NCBI RefSeq assembly: GCF_002019645.1
Contig: NZ_KV917374.1
Location: 4,422,661-4,486,660, forward strand
Reading direction: 5' to 3'
From: Litchfieldia alkalitelluris
Lineage (GTDB): Bacteria > Bacillota > Bacilli > Bacillales > Bacillaceae_L
DNA: 64,000 bases
In this document: one piece after another, positions 54,004-62,159 of the stretch
Position numbering within the stretch: the first letter of the stretch is position 1
Layout of the letters: each line of letters begins with the position of its first letter
Program-made: the position numbers and the translations under genes
Notes under the pieces: model-generated
Seen by the model: the letters and a program-made list of their open reading frames with translations, nothing else
The model's database searches: none
Told to the model about the DNA's origin: nothing

Positions 54004-54245
54004 TATACATATCCCCCAATACAGTTGTTGATTATATAAGGCCAACTAAAACGGCGACTCGTATATAACTGTTCCATTACCTACTTTGCTCATTCTTCTC
54101 TGTTATTGAATAAGCTAAGAACTAATTTTACCATAATAATCATCACAATAGATTTCTAGTCGGCAAGTTTACTTCCTCCCTTGATTCTAACAAGAAAAAT
54201 AGAGGCAAATTATTGTATGTTTTATTATTTTCTCCATCTCAATCG

Positions 54246-54470
54246 AACGGGATAGACACTCATGCTAATGAAAAATTTGCACCATGGAGGATGAAAATGT
54301 TGTTCACTTAGTGTGGAATGAGCAGAGAGCCACTTGACTCCTCGGGGATCTAGCGGTCTCGTGAGACCCAGCAGGAGCTCAGGAAGCGACGAGGGGGCTC
54401 ACGGAGTCCGCGGTGTACCGCAGGTGGATCGCAGCAATTGGAACTCCGCAACCTAAGTTATTTTCATAGA
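54246..54470 (+). repeat. Dispersed palindromic repeat, full copy
   Basis: It begins CGGGATAGACACTCATGCTAA and ends CAACCTAAGTTATTTTCATAG. Inside are TTTGCACCATGGAGGATG, AGTGTGGAATGAGCAG, CACTTGACTCCTCGGGGATC, the palindrome GGTCTCGTGAGACC and GGTGGATCGCAGC. It is the same family as the copies at 31014 and 42779. Confidence 0.9.
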
Positions 54471-54591
54471 AAACGTTAATACTCACTGTTATTTTTTTGA
54501 ATTTTTGTAATATATTGCAGTTTTTTGCTCGGGTTCCATGTAAAATTAGGTAAAGTACATATAAGATAACCACAAAGGAGAGACGGCTATC

Positions 54592-56658
54592 GTGGACGTA
54601 GTTGCAACAAATCCAACTTTAGGAAATGCAGAAGACATGGAAACAATTCTAGATTGGTTTGATCAAAAGAAAGAGCGCTTATATAAACTCGGTCAAACAT
54701 ATTTACGTGATTCTCAAAACCTTGAGGAAGCTTTTTTCAGAGCAGTTATTAGAGTACATGACGAAAAACAAGAGTTGAAAAATCATAGATTTGAATTGTT
54801 TGTCCTTTCTATTTTTATAAGTGAATGCAGAGAAATTTCAAGAGATGAACAAGTGAATTCTTTAAATGAGATAAATAAAGAAGCCTCCTTATTAGACAAA
54901 CTATATTACCTAGAAGAAATCTATAAAGAACCACTAGTTTTAACCTACCTAATGGAAATTCCACAGAATGAAGTGGCCAAGCTCCTTCAGATTCCTATAC
55001 AGGTCGTAAAGTCACGGTTGCTTACAGGTATCAGGCAACTTAAAACCACGGAAGAGAACAAAGACCCTAAAGGCTGTCAAAAGTACCAAGATTATTACCT
55101 TGATTATTTAGGCTTATTATTAACTAGAAGAGAAAATATAGAATTAGAGATTCACTTACACACATGTAAAAGCTGTCAAAACGAGTTAGCATTTATTCAG
55201 GATACGATTATATCTCTTAGTAGTGATGTAGTTTTTTTTGAAATACCATCCACTTTTATGAGTCATGTTAAAACAAAAGTGAACGAAATAGTGACTATGA
55301 GAAAGCTAGCCAGAAAAAAGCGAACGAGGATTGGTACGATTATAGCAAGCATTTTAGTACTTAGTATTCTGATCGGCTTCGTTACTAATGGGTTTTCATA
55401 TATGTATTATTCTTGGATGGATTGGCGTCAACTTGAGGATGAACAATTGCTGTCTTATTTAAAAAATGGTGTGGGTGAACCTCTGTATTTAGAACAAGAA
55501 AGTAATGGGTTAAAAGTTACAATTAAAAGTGTTATTGCAGATGATTACAGGACGCTAATTTATTATAGTGTTGAAGATTTAAATAACGAAAATCAGTATT
55601 TTATTAATGGGTATGACGGCTTTCGGATTGAAAATGAGAATGAGATTCTAAATCATCAGGCTTATCATATGGATTCTCTACCTTTTGAGTATACAGAGCA
55701 TAAAGAAAAAGCGGGGAATGTGTTTAATGGGAAAATTAGCTTGCTACCAATTTCTCCTGAAAGTGGAACAATTGAGCTAAATATTTCAAGTCTATTAAAG
55801 GTTGTAACTGGCCAATCGAGTTTAGAAGAAACGTTCATTCAAACATATAACAAGTTGGAAACTGTTAGTGGTGAGTGGAGTTTTGAAATTCCTGTAACAA
55901 AGATTCCTTCCATCGAACACGAACTGGACAAGGAAAGTGAATTTGCGGGGATTCCTGTTAAATTTAAAAAACTGACTCTTGCTCCAACAACAACAATCCT
56001 ACATTTTAGCTATAAGGATTTACAAAACGGGAAATATATTAACGACTTTAATTTTAACAAAATAGAAACTGAGAAAAACTCCGTAGAGTCTAATTGGTAC
56101 GGAGCATTCCATGGTAATGTCATTGGAAGTGGCGAATGGATTTCCTTGCAAAAAAGCTTTGACTCATTGTATTTTGATGACCCACAAGATCTAACTATTC
56201 ACTTAAATTCAATTGATTTGCATGTCCAAGATGATAAGACCTTTGATATAGATCCTGAAGGTGCATTTCCTCAAACATTTGAGTATTTAGGAAACGAGAT
56301 ATCGGTTGATAATCTCGAAGTTGGCAAAACAACATCAATCGATTTTTTAAACACACTTCCTGAAAATAGAGGTTTTGATATGTTACATTTTCAAATTTTC
56401 ACTGATGATCCTGGTGATCCTATCTCCATGAATTTTATGGATTCCGAAGGAGTGTATATTGATAAAAATGGAAAAGTCTACAAACAGGAAGAGTACAACT
56501 TTAGTCCATGGGATAGACCTCGCTTTTATACAACTAAAATGGAAATACAGTTATTTAATGATTATTCGGATGAGGATGTTGTCCCAACTAAGTTACAGAT
56601 ATACGGCTACAATACTCTCAAATATTTAGATAAAAAAGTAAAATTAACAATTAACTAA
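54592..56658 (+). CDS. Single-chain ECF sigma-like / anti-sigma zinc-finger / DUF4179 membrane protein
   Basis: The 688-residue protein has three parts. Residues 15-155 look like an ECF sigma factor: a region-2-like helix (WFDQKKERLYKLGQTYLRDSQNLEEAFFRA) and a region-4 helix-turn-helix (LTYLMEIPQNEVAKLLQIPIQVVKSRLLTGIRQLK). Residues 160-200 carry a zinc anti-sigma motif, H188-x3-C192-x2-C195. One membrane span (247-267) is followed by a long extracytoplasmic DUF4179 region (275-688). Usually sigma and anti-sigma are separate proteins. The GTG start follows AAAGGAG by 11 bases. No adjacent sigma or target gene is seen. Confidence 0.85.
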   Translation: MDVVATNPTLGNAEDMETILDWFDQKKERLYKLGQTYLRDSQNLEEAFFRAVIRVHDEKQELKNHRFELFVLSIFISECREISRDEQVNSLNEINKEASLLDKLYYLEEIYKEPLVLTYLMEIPQNEVAKLLQIPIQVVKSRLLTGIRQLKTTEENKDPKGCQKYQDYYLDYLGLLLTRRENIELEIHLHTCKSCQNELAFIQDTIISLSSDVVFFEIPSTFMSHVKTKVNEIVTMRKLARKKRTRIGTIIASILVLSILIGFVTNGFSYMYYSWMDWRQLEDEQLLSYLKNGVGEPLYLEQESNGLKVTIKSVIADDYRTLIYYSVEDLNNENQYFINGYDGFRIENENEILNHQAYHMDSLPFEYTEHKEKAGNVFNGKISLLPISPESGTIELNISSLLKVVTGQSSLEETFIQTYNKLETVSGEWSFEIPVTKIPSIEHELDKESEFAGIPVKFKKLTLAPTTTILHFSYKDLQNGKYINDFNFNKIETEKNSVESNWYGAFHGNVIGSGEWISLQKSFDSLYFDDPQDLTIHLNSIDLHVQDDKTFDIDPEGAFPQTFEYLGNEISVDNLEVGKTTSIDFLNTLPENRGFDMLHFQIFTDDPGDPISMNFMDSEGVYIDKNGKVYKQEEYNFSPWDRPRFYTTKMEIQLFNDYSDEDVVPTKLQIYGYNTLKYLDKKVKLTIN

Positions 56659-56680
56659 AGTTATTTTCAAATATCTTGTT

Positions 56681-56708
56681 AAAAAGGAGTACAGTTGTGC
56701 TCCTTTTA
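56681..56708 (+). terminator. Terminator after the DUF4179 gene
   Basis: AAAAAGGAG / CTCCTTTT stem followed by AATCTTG; moderate. Confidence 0.7.
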
Positions 56709-56879
56709 ATCTTGTTCCAACAATTTTCACATTTTTTGCGAAGTATAGCTAAATAAATTCAAAACTGTCAAATTTTTTTATAAATTCACTCTTTCATCTT
56801 CAATTATTCATGATAAAATAAATCAATCTTCACACTTTTTAACTTTGCCCATTTAAAGCGATATAAGGAGGTCACAAAT

Positions 56880-57962
56880 TTGAAACGAGCATATAATTTT
56901 AACGCTGGTCCCTCTGCCCTGCCACTGGATGTGCTAAATAGGGCCCAAGAGGAATTTATTAATTTTAAGAATTCTGGCATGGCATTGATGGAATTAAGTC
57001 ATCGAAGCAAGGAGTATGATCAAGTACATGAAAAAGCAATCTCTGATCTAAAGGAAATCTATGGAATACCTGAAGGATATGAGGTCCTGTTTTTACAGGG
57101 TGGAGCTAGCTTACAATTTTCAATGATTCCCTTTAATTTTCTTAAACCTAACAAGGTAGGAAATTATGTTTTAACAGGAACATGGTCTGAGAAGGCATTA
57201 AAAGAAGCTCAAAAACTTGGTCAAACTGCTGTCATATCCTCAAGTGAGGAATCAAGCTACCGTTATATCCCATCCACAGATGCATTAGTACCAACTGAAG
57301 ATGCAGCATATGTACACATTACGTCAAATAACACAATTTATGGGACACAATGGCAGGAGTATCCTGAATTTGGTAATATTCCATTAATTGCTGATATGTC
57401 TAGTGACATATTAAGTAAAAAGGTGGATATCAGTCAATTCTCGTTAATTTATGCGGGTGCTCAGAAAAACTTAGGACCTTCTGGAGTGACTGTCGTCATT
57501 GTTAAAAAGGATTTACTACATGATATTCCAGGGAACATCCCAACCATTTTAAATTATCAAACTCATGCCAAAAATAATTCTTTGTATAATACACCACCTA
57601 CCTTTTCTATATATGTTTTATCTTTAGTTTTAGATTGGGTAAAGGCACAGGGTGGGTTGGAAGGAATTGAAAACTTAAATAATCGAAAAGCTGACCTCAT
57701 TTACCAGTGTATTGATCAATCAAACGGTTTTTATAAAGGTCATGCTGATGATAACAGCCGTTCTAAAATGAACATTACATTTACCTTACCGACAGAAGAG
57801 TTAACAAAGAAATTTATCAGCCAATCTAAGGAAAAAGGTTTCGTAGGTTTAGCCGGTCACCGCTCTGTAGGTGGATGTAGAGCTTCCATTTATAATGCGG
57901 TACCAATTGAATCCTGTGAGGCTTTAGTAAAATTCATGAATGATTTTAAAGCAAATAATTAA
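56880..57962 (+). CDS. serC: Phosphoserine aminotransferase
   Basis: The 360-residue PLP enzyme has the SerC signatures YNFNAGPSALPLDVL at the N-terminus, MELSHRSKEYDQVHEKA, FLQGGASLQFSMIPFNF, TSNNTIYGTQW, DMSSDILSKKVD and the PLP lysine in YAGAQKNLGPSG. It makes phosphoserine for serine (and vitamin B6) synthesis. The start is TTG at 56880 with AAGGAGGTC six to eight bases upstream. It sits between hit and trpP as in B. subtilis, but with extra genes in between. Confidence 0.96.
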   Translation: MKRAYNFNAGPSALPLDVLNRAQEEFINFKNSGMALMELSHRSKEYDQVHEKAISDLKEIYGIPEGYEVLFLQGGASLQFSMIPFNFLKPNKVGNYVLTGTWSEKALKEAQKLGQTAVISSSEESSYRYIPSTDALVPTEDAAYVHITSNNTIYGTQWQEYPEFGNIPLIADMSSDILSKKVDISQFSLIYAGAQKNLGPSGVTVVIVKKDLLHDIPGNIPTILNYQTHAKNNSLYNTPPTFSIYVLSLVLDWVKAQGGLEGIENLNNRKADLIYQCIDQSNGFYKGHADDNSRSKMNITFTLPTEELTKKFISQSKEKGFVGLAGHRSVGGCRASIYNAVPIESCEALVKFMNDFKANN

Positions 57963-58041
57963 CAGAAATTTTTATCTATAATTTTTTTGGGTGATTTGTT
58001 ATACTTAACTTGTATTCTCGCTATAGGCTATAAGAGCACTA

Positions 58042-58083
58042 TAGGAGAAAACTAGATTAGCTAGAGATGAGGAGAGATGAGAA
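58042..58083 (+). promoter_or_regulatory. TRAP (MtrB) binding site overlapping the trpP ribosome-binding site
   Basis: TAG/GAG triplets start at 58053, 58058, 58064 (or 58062), 58069, 58074 and 58079, that is every five bases, with TAG-GAG just upstream at 58042. This NAGNN repetition is the known TRAP target. It covers the Shine-Dalgarno GAGGAGA, so tryptophan-bound TRAP would block translation of trpP, as known for B. subtilis. Confidence 0.88.
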
Positions 58084-58608
58084 ATGAATACAAAAGTTTT
58101 AGTTTTACTATCTTTATTAGTTGGGATGGGTGCTGTCTTACATGCAGTGATCCCTGGAGTTTTAGGTGGGATGAAGCCTGACTTAATGTTAACCATGATG
58201 TTCTTAGGAATCATTCTTTTTCCAGCTAAGAAAAATGTTTTATTGCTAGGAATTGTTGGTGGGATTATTTCAGCGCTAACAACTATTTTCCCTGGTGGTC
58301 AAATCCCTAATATGATTGATAAGTTAGTAACAGCTTTTGCGTTTTATGGCTTATTCTTAGTTACACGTAAATTTGCAAGGTCAACAGCTGGTGCAGTGGC
58401 TCTTGCAGCCGTTGGAACAATGATTTCAGGTTTTGTTTTCTTAAACTCAGCTTTATTAATCGCTGGATTACCTGGAGGCGCTACGTTCACAGCATTGTTC
58501 GTGGGCATTGTCTTACCAACTACAGCACTTAGTGCATTGGGCATGCTTGTTATATACCCAATTGCACAGCAAATTCTAAAGCGTACAAACATACCGCTTG
58601 AAGCATGA
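58084..58608 (+). CDS. trpP: Tryptophan transporter TrpP
   Basis: The 174-residue protein has five or six membrane spans (LVLLSLLVGMGAVLHAV, GGMKPDLMLTMMFLGIILFPAKKNVLLLGIVGGIISALTTIFPGGQIPNMIDK) and matches the TrpP/YhaG family of tryptophan-specific, ECF-S-like transporters. A TRAP-binding leader overlaps its ribosome-binding site. It follows serC as in B. subtilis. Confidence 0.95.
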   Translation: MNTKVLVLLSLLVGMGAVLHAVIPGVLGGMKPDLMLTMMFLGIILFPAKKNVLLLGIVGGIISALTTIFPGGQIPNMIDKLVTAFAFYGLFLVTRKFARSTAGAVALAAVGTMISGFVFLNSALLIAGLPGGATFTALFVGIVLPTTALSALGMLVIYPIAQQILKRTNIPLEA

Positions 58609-58622
58609 AATTGATGAATTTT

Positions 58623-58652
58623 AAAACCCCGATCCTCTTAGGTCGGGGTTTT
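58623..58652. terminator. Bidirectional terminator after trpP
   Basis: AAAACCCCGA / TCGGGGTTTT stem followed by TTCATTG; the convergent small gene ends at once on the other side. Confidence 0.93.
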
Positions 58653-58847
58653 TCATTGACTAAATAAAAATAAAATGAACGTAAGCAGCAACACACCCCC
58701 ACCTATGGCAACAAATCCCATGGCTTTGCGACGTAATGTTTGTTTCGGTGGATAGACTCCAGCTTTTTGGGATAATAAAAAGTAATTAAATGCCCCTAAA
58801 AATAATAATAAACTAATAACAAATAAACCAAAAATCACACCAATCAA
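58653..58847 (-). CDS. Small membrane protein (64 aa)
   Basis: The start is TTG at 58847, with AAAGGGG eight bases upstream. The product has two membrane helices (GVIFGLFVISLLLFLGAFNYFLL and AMGFVAIGGGVLLLTFILFLF) linked by QKAGVYPPKQTLRRK. A longer in-frame start at 58880 would span the ribosome-binding site. No family is recognised. It lies opposite to the surrounding trpP-yhaH direction. Confidence 0.72.
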   Translation of the reverse strand: MIGVIFGLFVISLLLFLGAFNYFLLSQKAGVYPPKQTLRRKAMGFVAIGGGVLLLTFILFLFSQ

Positions 58848-58964
58848 ATCGTTCACCCCTTTAATTATGTTTATGCGCAAAAACGTATCACTATGAGAAT
58901 ACGAACAAAGATGTTGATAAATAGTAAGAAAAGTGGAATATTGAAGTATAAAGGAGGATTAGAC

Positions 58965-59324
58965 ATGGCAGATCGCAGTTCTATACTTTTTGGTTTGATC
59001 GTAGGCGGAACAGTTGGAGGTTTATTAACACTTTTCAACACTCCGGTATCTGGAAAGAAACTTATACAAAAATTAGAATCAAATAAAAATCTGATACAAA
59101 GTCAGTTTTCAGATGTAAAGGAAAGCGGAATAGATTTAAAAGAACAAATTGTTACAAGTTCAACACACTCTTCTGAGACGATAAAAAATATTACTAAAGA
59201 TCTAAGAGAATCTTTCGAAAATTGGGATAAAATAACTAGTGAATCTCGGAAAAGTATTCAAAAAGAACTTTCTGAAATTGAAAATTCAATAAAAATTATG
59301 GAAAAACCGCTCAATAAACAATAG
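58965..59324 (+). CDS. yhaH: YhaH, YtxH-domain protein
   Basis: The 119-residue protein begins MADRSSILFGLIVGGTVGGLLTLFNTPVSGKKL, a membrane helix and the YtxH-type motif (GxxxGxxxxLLxxPxSGxxL), followed by a long coiled-coil-like tail. The ATG at 58965 has AAAGGAGGA upstream. Its position between trpP and hpr fits yhaH. YtxH-like proteins are general-stress membrane proteins of unknown role. Confidence 0.88.
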   Translation: MADRSSILFGLIVGGTVGGLLTLFNTPVSGKKLIQKLESNKNLIQSQFSDVKESGIDLKEQIVTSSTHSSETIKNITKDLRESFENWDKITSESRKSIQKELSEIENSIKIMEKPLNKQ

Positions 59325-59437
59325 GTTTATTGGGCTTTTCTGATTTTATTTAAAAATTTTGTAAATTTACATCTTTATTAATTTTTACTTTATTGGCATA
59401 ATAGTAGTAATAGAATTTTATAAAGTAGGTGTATTTT

Positions 59438-60016
59438 ATGAAACATGATGAAAAGTATCACTCAGTAAAGGAAGCAATGTTATTTAGCCAACGGGTAGCC
59501 CAACTCAGTAAAGCGCTTTGGAAATCAATTGAAAAGGATTGGCAAAACTGGATTAAACCATATGATCTAAATATTAATGAACATCATATTATTTGGATAG
59601 CCTATCATTTGAAGGGAGCTTCAATTTCAGAGATTGCTAAGTTCGGGGTCATGCATGTTTCAACTGCATTTAACTTCTCTAAGAAATTGGAAGAGAGAGG
59701 ATTATTACAATTTTCAAAGAAAGAAAACGATAAACGAAATACTTATATTGAATTAACAAGTAAGGGTGAAGAAATTTTATTACAATTAATGGAAACCTAT
59801 GACCCTACTAATAGCAGTGTCTTTAATGGCGCACTCCCTCTTCACAATTTATATGGGAAATTTCCAGATATCATTGAAATGATGTGTATCATTAGAAATA
59901 TTTATGGCGAAGATTTTATGGATATTTTCGAAAGATCCTTTAACAATATTGAGGAAGAATTTATTGAAATTGATGGGAAGCTTTATAAAAGAGTAGATGA
60001 AAAGATCAATAGTTAA
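59438..60016 (+). CDS. hpr: Transition-state regulator Hpr (ScoC), MarR family
   Basis: The protein of about 192 residues matches ScoC closely: [71 protein letters not shown]. ScoC represses protease, oligopeptide permease and sporulation genes in the transition phase. The ATG at 59438 is six bases from AGGTG; a GTG three codons earlier is less well placed. The charged C-terminal tail is shorter than in B. subtilis. Confidence 0.95.
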   Translation: MKHDEKYHSVKEAMLFSQRVAQLSKALWKSIEKDWQNWIKPYDLNINEHHIIWIAYHLKGASISEIAKFGVMHVSTAFNFSKKLEERGLLQFSKKENDKRNTYIELTSKGEEILLQLMETYDPTNSSVFNGALPLHNLYGKFPDIIEMMCIIRNIYGEDFMDIFERSFNNIEEEFIEIDGKLYKRVDEKINS

Positions 60017-60023
60017 TCTCTTC

Positions 60024-60368
60024 TTAATATTCCCCTTTTTTTAAGAGCTCTTTGAAAACTGTTAATAAAGGTACAAATAGTCCTTGATTAAGTAAAACAT
60101 CAATTGTTTCACTAACCTCTAATTTTGGATGAAGTGACCCAGCAAATTGTGTAAGAAGCGGAGAAAATATCACTAAACCTTCCGCTTTTTGCTTTTTCAA
60201 TTCTTTGCTCAATGACTCACAAAGTCTAAGTAATTCTTCTACTTCTCCTTCGGTTAAATTAGCCGTGGTAATTAGCCTATAAAATCGATATCTTTCTTCG
60301 TCTAATAGCTGGATTAGTAATCTTTGATAATACTCTAAACGACTAATTCTTGTTTCTAATGACTCCAC
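60024..60368 (-). CDS. yhaI: YhaI (DUF1878)
   Basis: The 114-residue helical protein (ESLETRISRLEYYQRLLIQLLDEERYRFYRLI at the N-terminus) matches the DUF1878/YhaI family and has the usual position between hpr and prsA. It is convergent with hpr. The GTG start at 60368 has AAGGGG nine bases upstream. The function is unknown. Confidence 0.88.
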   Translation of the reverse strand: MESLETRISRLEYYQRLLIQLLDEERYRFYRLITTANLTEGEVEELLRLCESLSKELKKQKAEGLVIFSPLLTQFAGSLHPKLEVSETIDVLLNQGLFVPLLTVFKELLKKGEY

Positions 60369-60611
60369 CTTAAACTTCCCCTTCTAATTCGTAATATTAC
60401 AGCATATAAAATATTTTAACTTACCTTTTTTGTTGTATCAATAAACAACCTTAGGCGTTTCAAACACCTCTATAATTTTTTTTTAGATTTTTAGACATAT
60501 CATGCAAAAAATTTGTCACTTAATTTCCTATTGATTTTTATCTTAATTAATCGTAAAGTAGGTAAATGAGTTTGAAAGTATCTACTTTAATTTATTTCGG
60601 AAGGTGATTTT

Positions 60612-61151
60612 ATGACTTGCTGGAAAACCATTAATCTTTATAAAGATTATGGATTCCATCGTATTGCAATTGTATCATTTTTTACGATGCTAATTGCTTT
60701 TATTTTACTTTACTTGCCTTTAAACTTAGTATATTCAACCATTCATTTAAATGAAGATGGTCTTTTACTATTTATGATGACGTTATTACTAATCTTTCCA
60801 ATTCACAAGTTATTACATTCTTTACCATTACTTTTTATTGGGAAAAAGGTTAAATTCTCGATTGAACGATTGTTTTTAGGCTTTCCTATTTTATCTGCTC
60901 GACATGAGTGCATGTTGACTAAACGAATGATTATTATCGTGTTATTAACACCTTTTCTGTTTATTACTGGTTTAATGCTTTACGCTTGTAGTTTATTTCC
61001 ACAAAACATTCATTACTTCACTATTATTGCAGCTGTACATTTAGGATTGTGTGTTTCTGACTTTATCTGTTTGAAACAAGTCATCAAAGCACCACGGTCA
61101 TGTATTGTTGAGGAAATTGAAGATGGATATGATATATTAATTAACAACTGA
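60612..61151 (+). CDS. yhaJ: DUF3267 membrane protein, YhaJ-like
   Basis: The 179-residue protein begins MTCWKTINLYKDYGFHRI and has four membrane spans. DUF3267 is regarded as a putative zincin-type intramembrane peptidase family with an HExxH motif; here the corresponding stretch is HKLLHSLPLLFIGKK, with Lys in place of the catalytic Glu, so a protease function is unlikely. Position and length fit B. subtilis yhaJ. AAGGTGA precedes the ATG. Confidence 0.78.
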   Translation: MTCWKTINLYKDYGFHRIAIVSFFTMLIAFILLYLPLNLVYSTIHLNEDGLLLFMMTLLLIFPIHKLLHSLPLLFIGKKVKFSIERLFLGFPILSARHECMLTKRMIIIVLLTPFLFITGLMLYACSLFPQNIHYFTIIAAVHLGLCVSDFICLKQVIKAPRSCIVEEIEDGYDILINN

Positions 61152-61342
61152 GTCGATTCCATAATGTATAGTAGCTAGATGAAATCGTATAAATTCATAT
61201 GTAAACTCCTGAAAAAAAATCGCCGTTTTTAGGTTTTAGAATGCTTACTATGAAAATTAACTCAACTAATTTAACAATAAAATTTTCATAATTTCATTGT
61301 TAATGTTAATATAATAAATATAGCTTAGGAGGGGATCTTTAG

Positions 61343-61522
61343 GTGATGCTTTTGTACATTCCATTTGCTGTTTTTATATTATTTAAAATTAACGATATGA
61401 CAAATAAACTCTGCGTTCAAAAAGAGATTCCCGAAGAACGTCAACATAAAGTCTTCCGAACTATTAACATCTTAATTACAATACTACTTATTTCTTCTTA
61501 TGTAGAGATCTTATTTGCATAA
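61343..61522 (+). CDS. Small membrane protein (59 aa)
   Basis: The GTG at 61343 (ATG next codon) follows TAGGAGGGG. The product has two hydrophobic helices (MLLYIPFAVFILFKI and TINILITILLISSYVEILFA) with a charged middle (QKEIPEERQHKVFR). The immediate strong terminator supports a real short gene. The family is unknown. Confidence 0.72.
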   Translation: MMLLYIPFAVFILFKINDMTNKLCVQKEIPEERQHKVFRTINILITILLISSYVEILFA

Positions 61523-61552
61523 TAAAAAGGGACGCCGTAGCGTCCCTTTTTA
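61523..61552. terminator. Bidirectional terminator
   Basis: AAAAAGGGACGC / GCGTCCCTTTTT stem around a CGTA loop, between the 59-aa gene and the convergent YjcZ-like genes. Confidence 0.94.
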
Positions 61553-61564
61553 TTATGCGTTTTC

Positions 61565-61651
61565 TTAGTACCCCCAAGAAGCTCCAATAATAATTAATAA
61601 AATAAACAGAACAACTACCAATGCAAACCCGCTTCCGTGTGTAAATGACAT
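61565..61651 (-). CDS. YjcZ-family sporulation protein (28 aa)
   Basis: The product MSFTHGSG is followed by [18 protein letters not shown] and GY. GGGAAA lies upstream of the ATG at 61651. It is the same family as the genes at 38545 and 38747, and pairs with the next gene upstream. Confidence 0.85.
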   Translation of the reverse strand: MSFTHGSGFALVVVLFILLIIIGASWGY

Positions 61652-61717
61652 AATCTAATTTCCCCTTTCTAATTATATATAAAAATTTACTATTTAAATT
61701 TCAACAATAATGGTTTC

Positions 61718-61804
61718 TTAAACCCATGCAGCACCAACAATAATTAATAATATGAACAATACGACAATTAACGCGAATCCATCTGTCAATCCGGTGTTGC
61801 CCAT
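61718..61804 (-). CDS. YjcZ-family sporulation protein (28 aa)
   Basis: The ATG at 61804 follows AAGGAGGTG. The product is MGNTGLTDG then [19 protein letters not shown]. An in-frame upstream extension is open but is not preceded by a ribosome-binding site and is unlike the family. Confidence 0.87.
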   Translation of the reverse strand: MGNTGLTDGFALIVVLFILLIIVGAAWV

Positions 61805-62159
61805 TGTAACACCTCCTTGTTGCGCTGTTAGTTGTATCATATGCAATACCATCAAATGCGGATAGGCATTTGTCCTTAGTGTTATTAATTTAGGCTCCAA
61901 CAATTTCTTGAATAAAGTTAAAGATTGTTATATTGGTGTTGAACGATCTATAAGGAACACCACATGTACCTACTGTTGAACAATATGTTGTAATCTCCAC
62001 TTTTCGACTCGTTAGTGAATAAATCAACACAGTCTTACACAAAAATAACCTAAATAGATGATTCCCCTAATAGGATAAGCTTTCTTTCTCAAGGGTTAAT
62101 ATGGTATAGTATTTCATGTGGCTTTTTCCAATAAACTTACATAGTAGGAGATGTATTTA
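61805..62159. promoter_or_regulatory. Intergenic region with prsA promoter
   Basis: TGGTATAGT (ending 62110) is an extended -10 box 50 bases before the prsA start; the -35 is weak. The rest of the 355 bases holds no supported gene or RNA motif. Confidence 0.5.
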
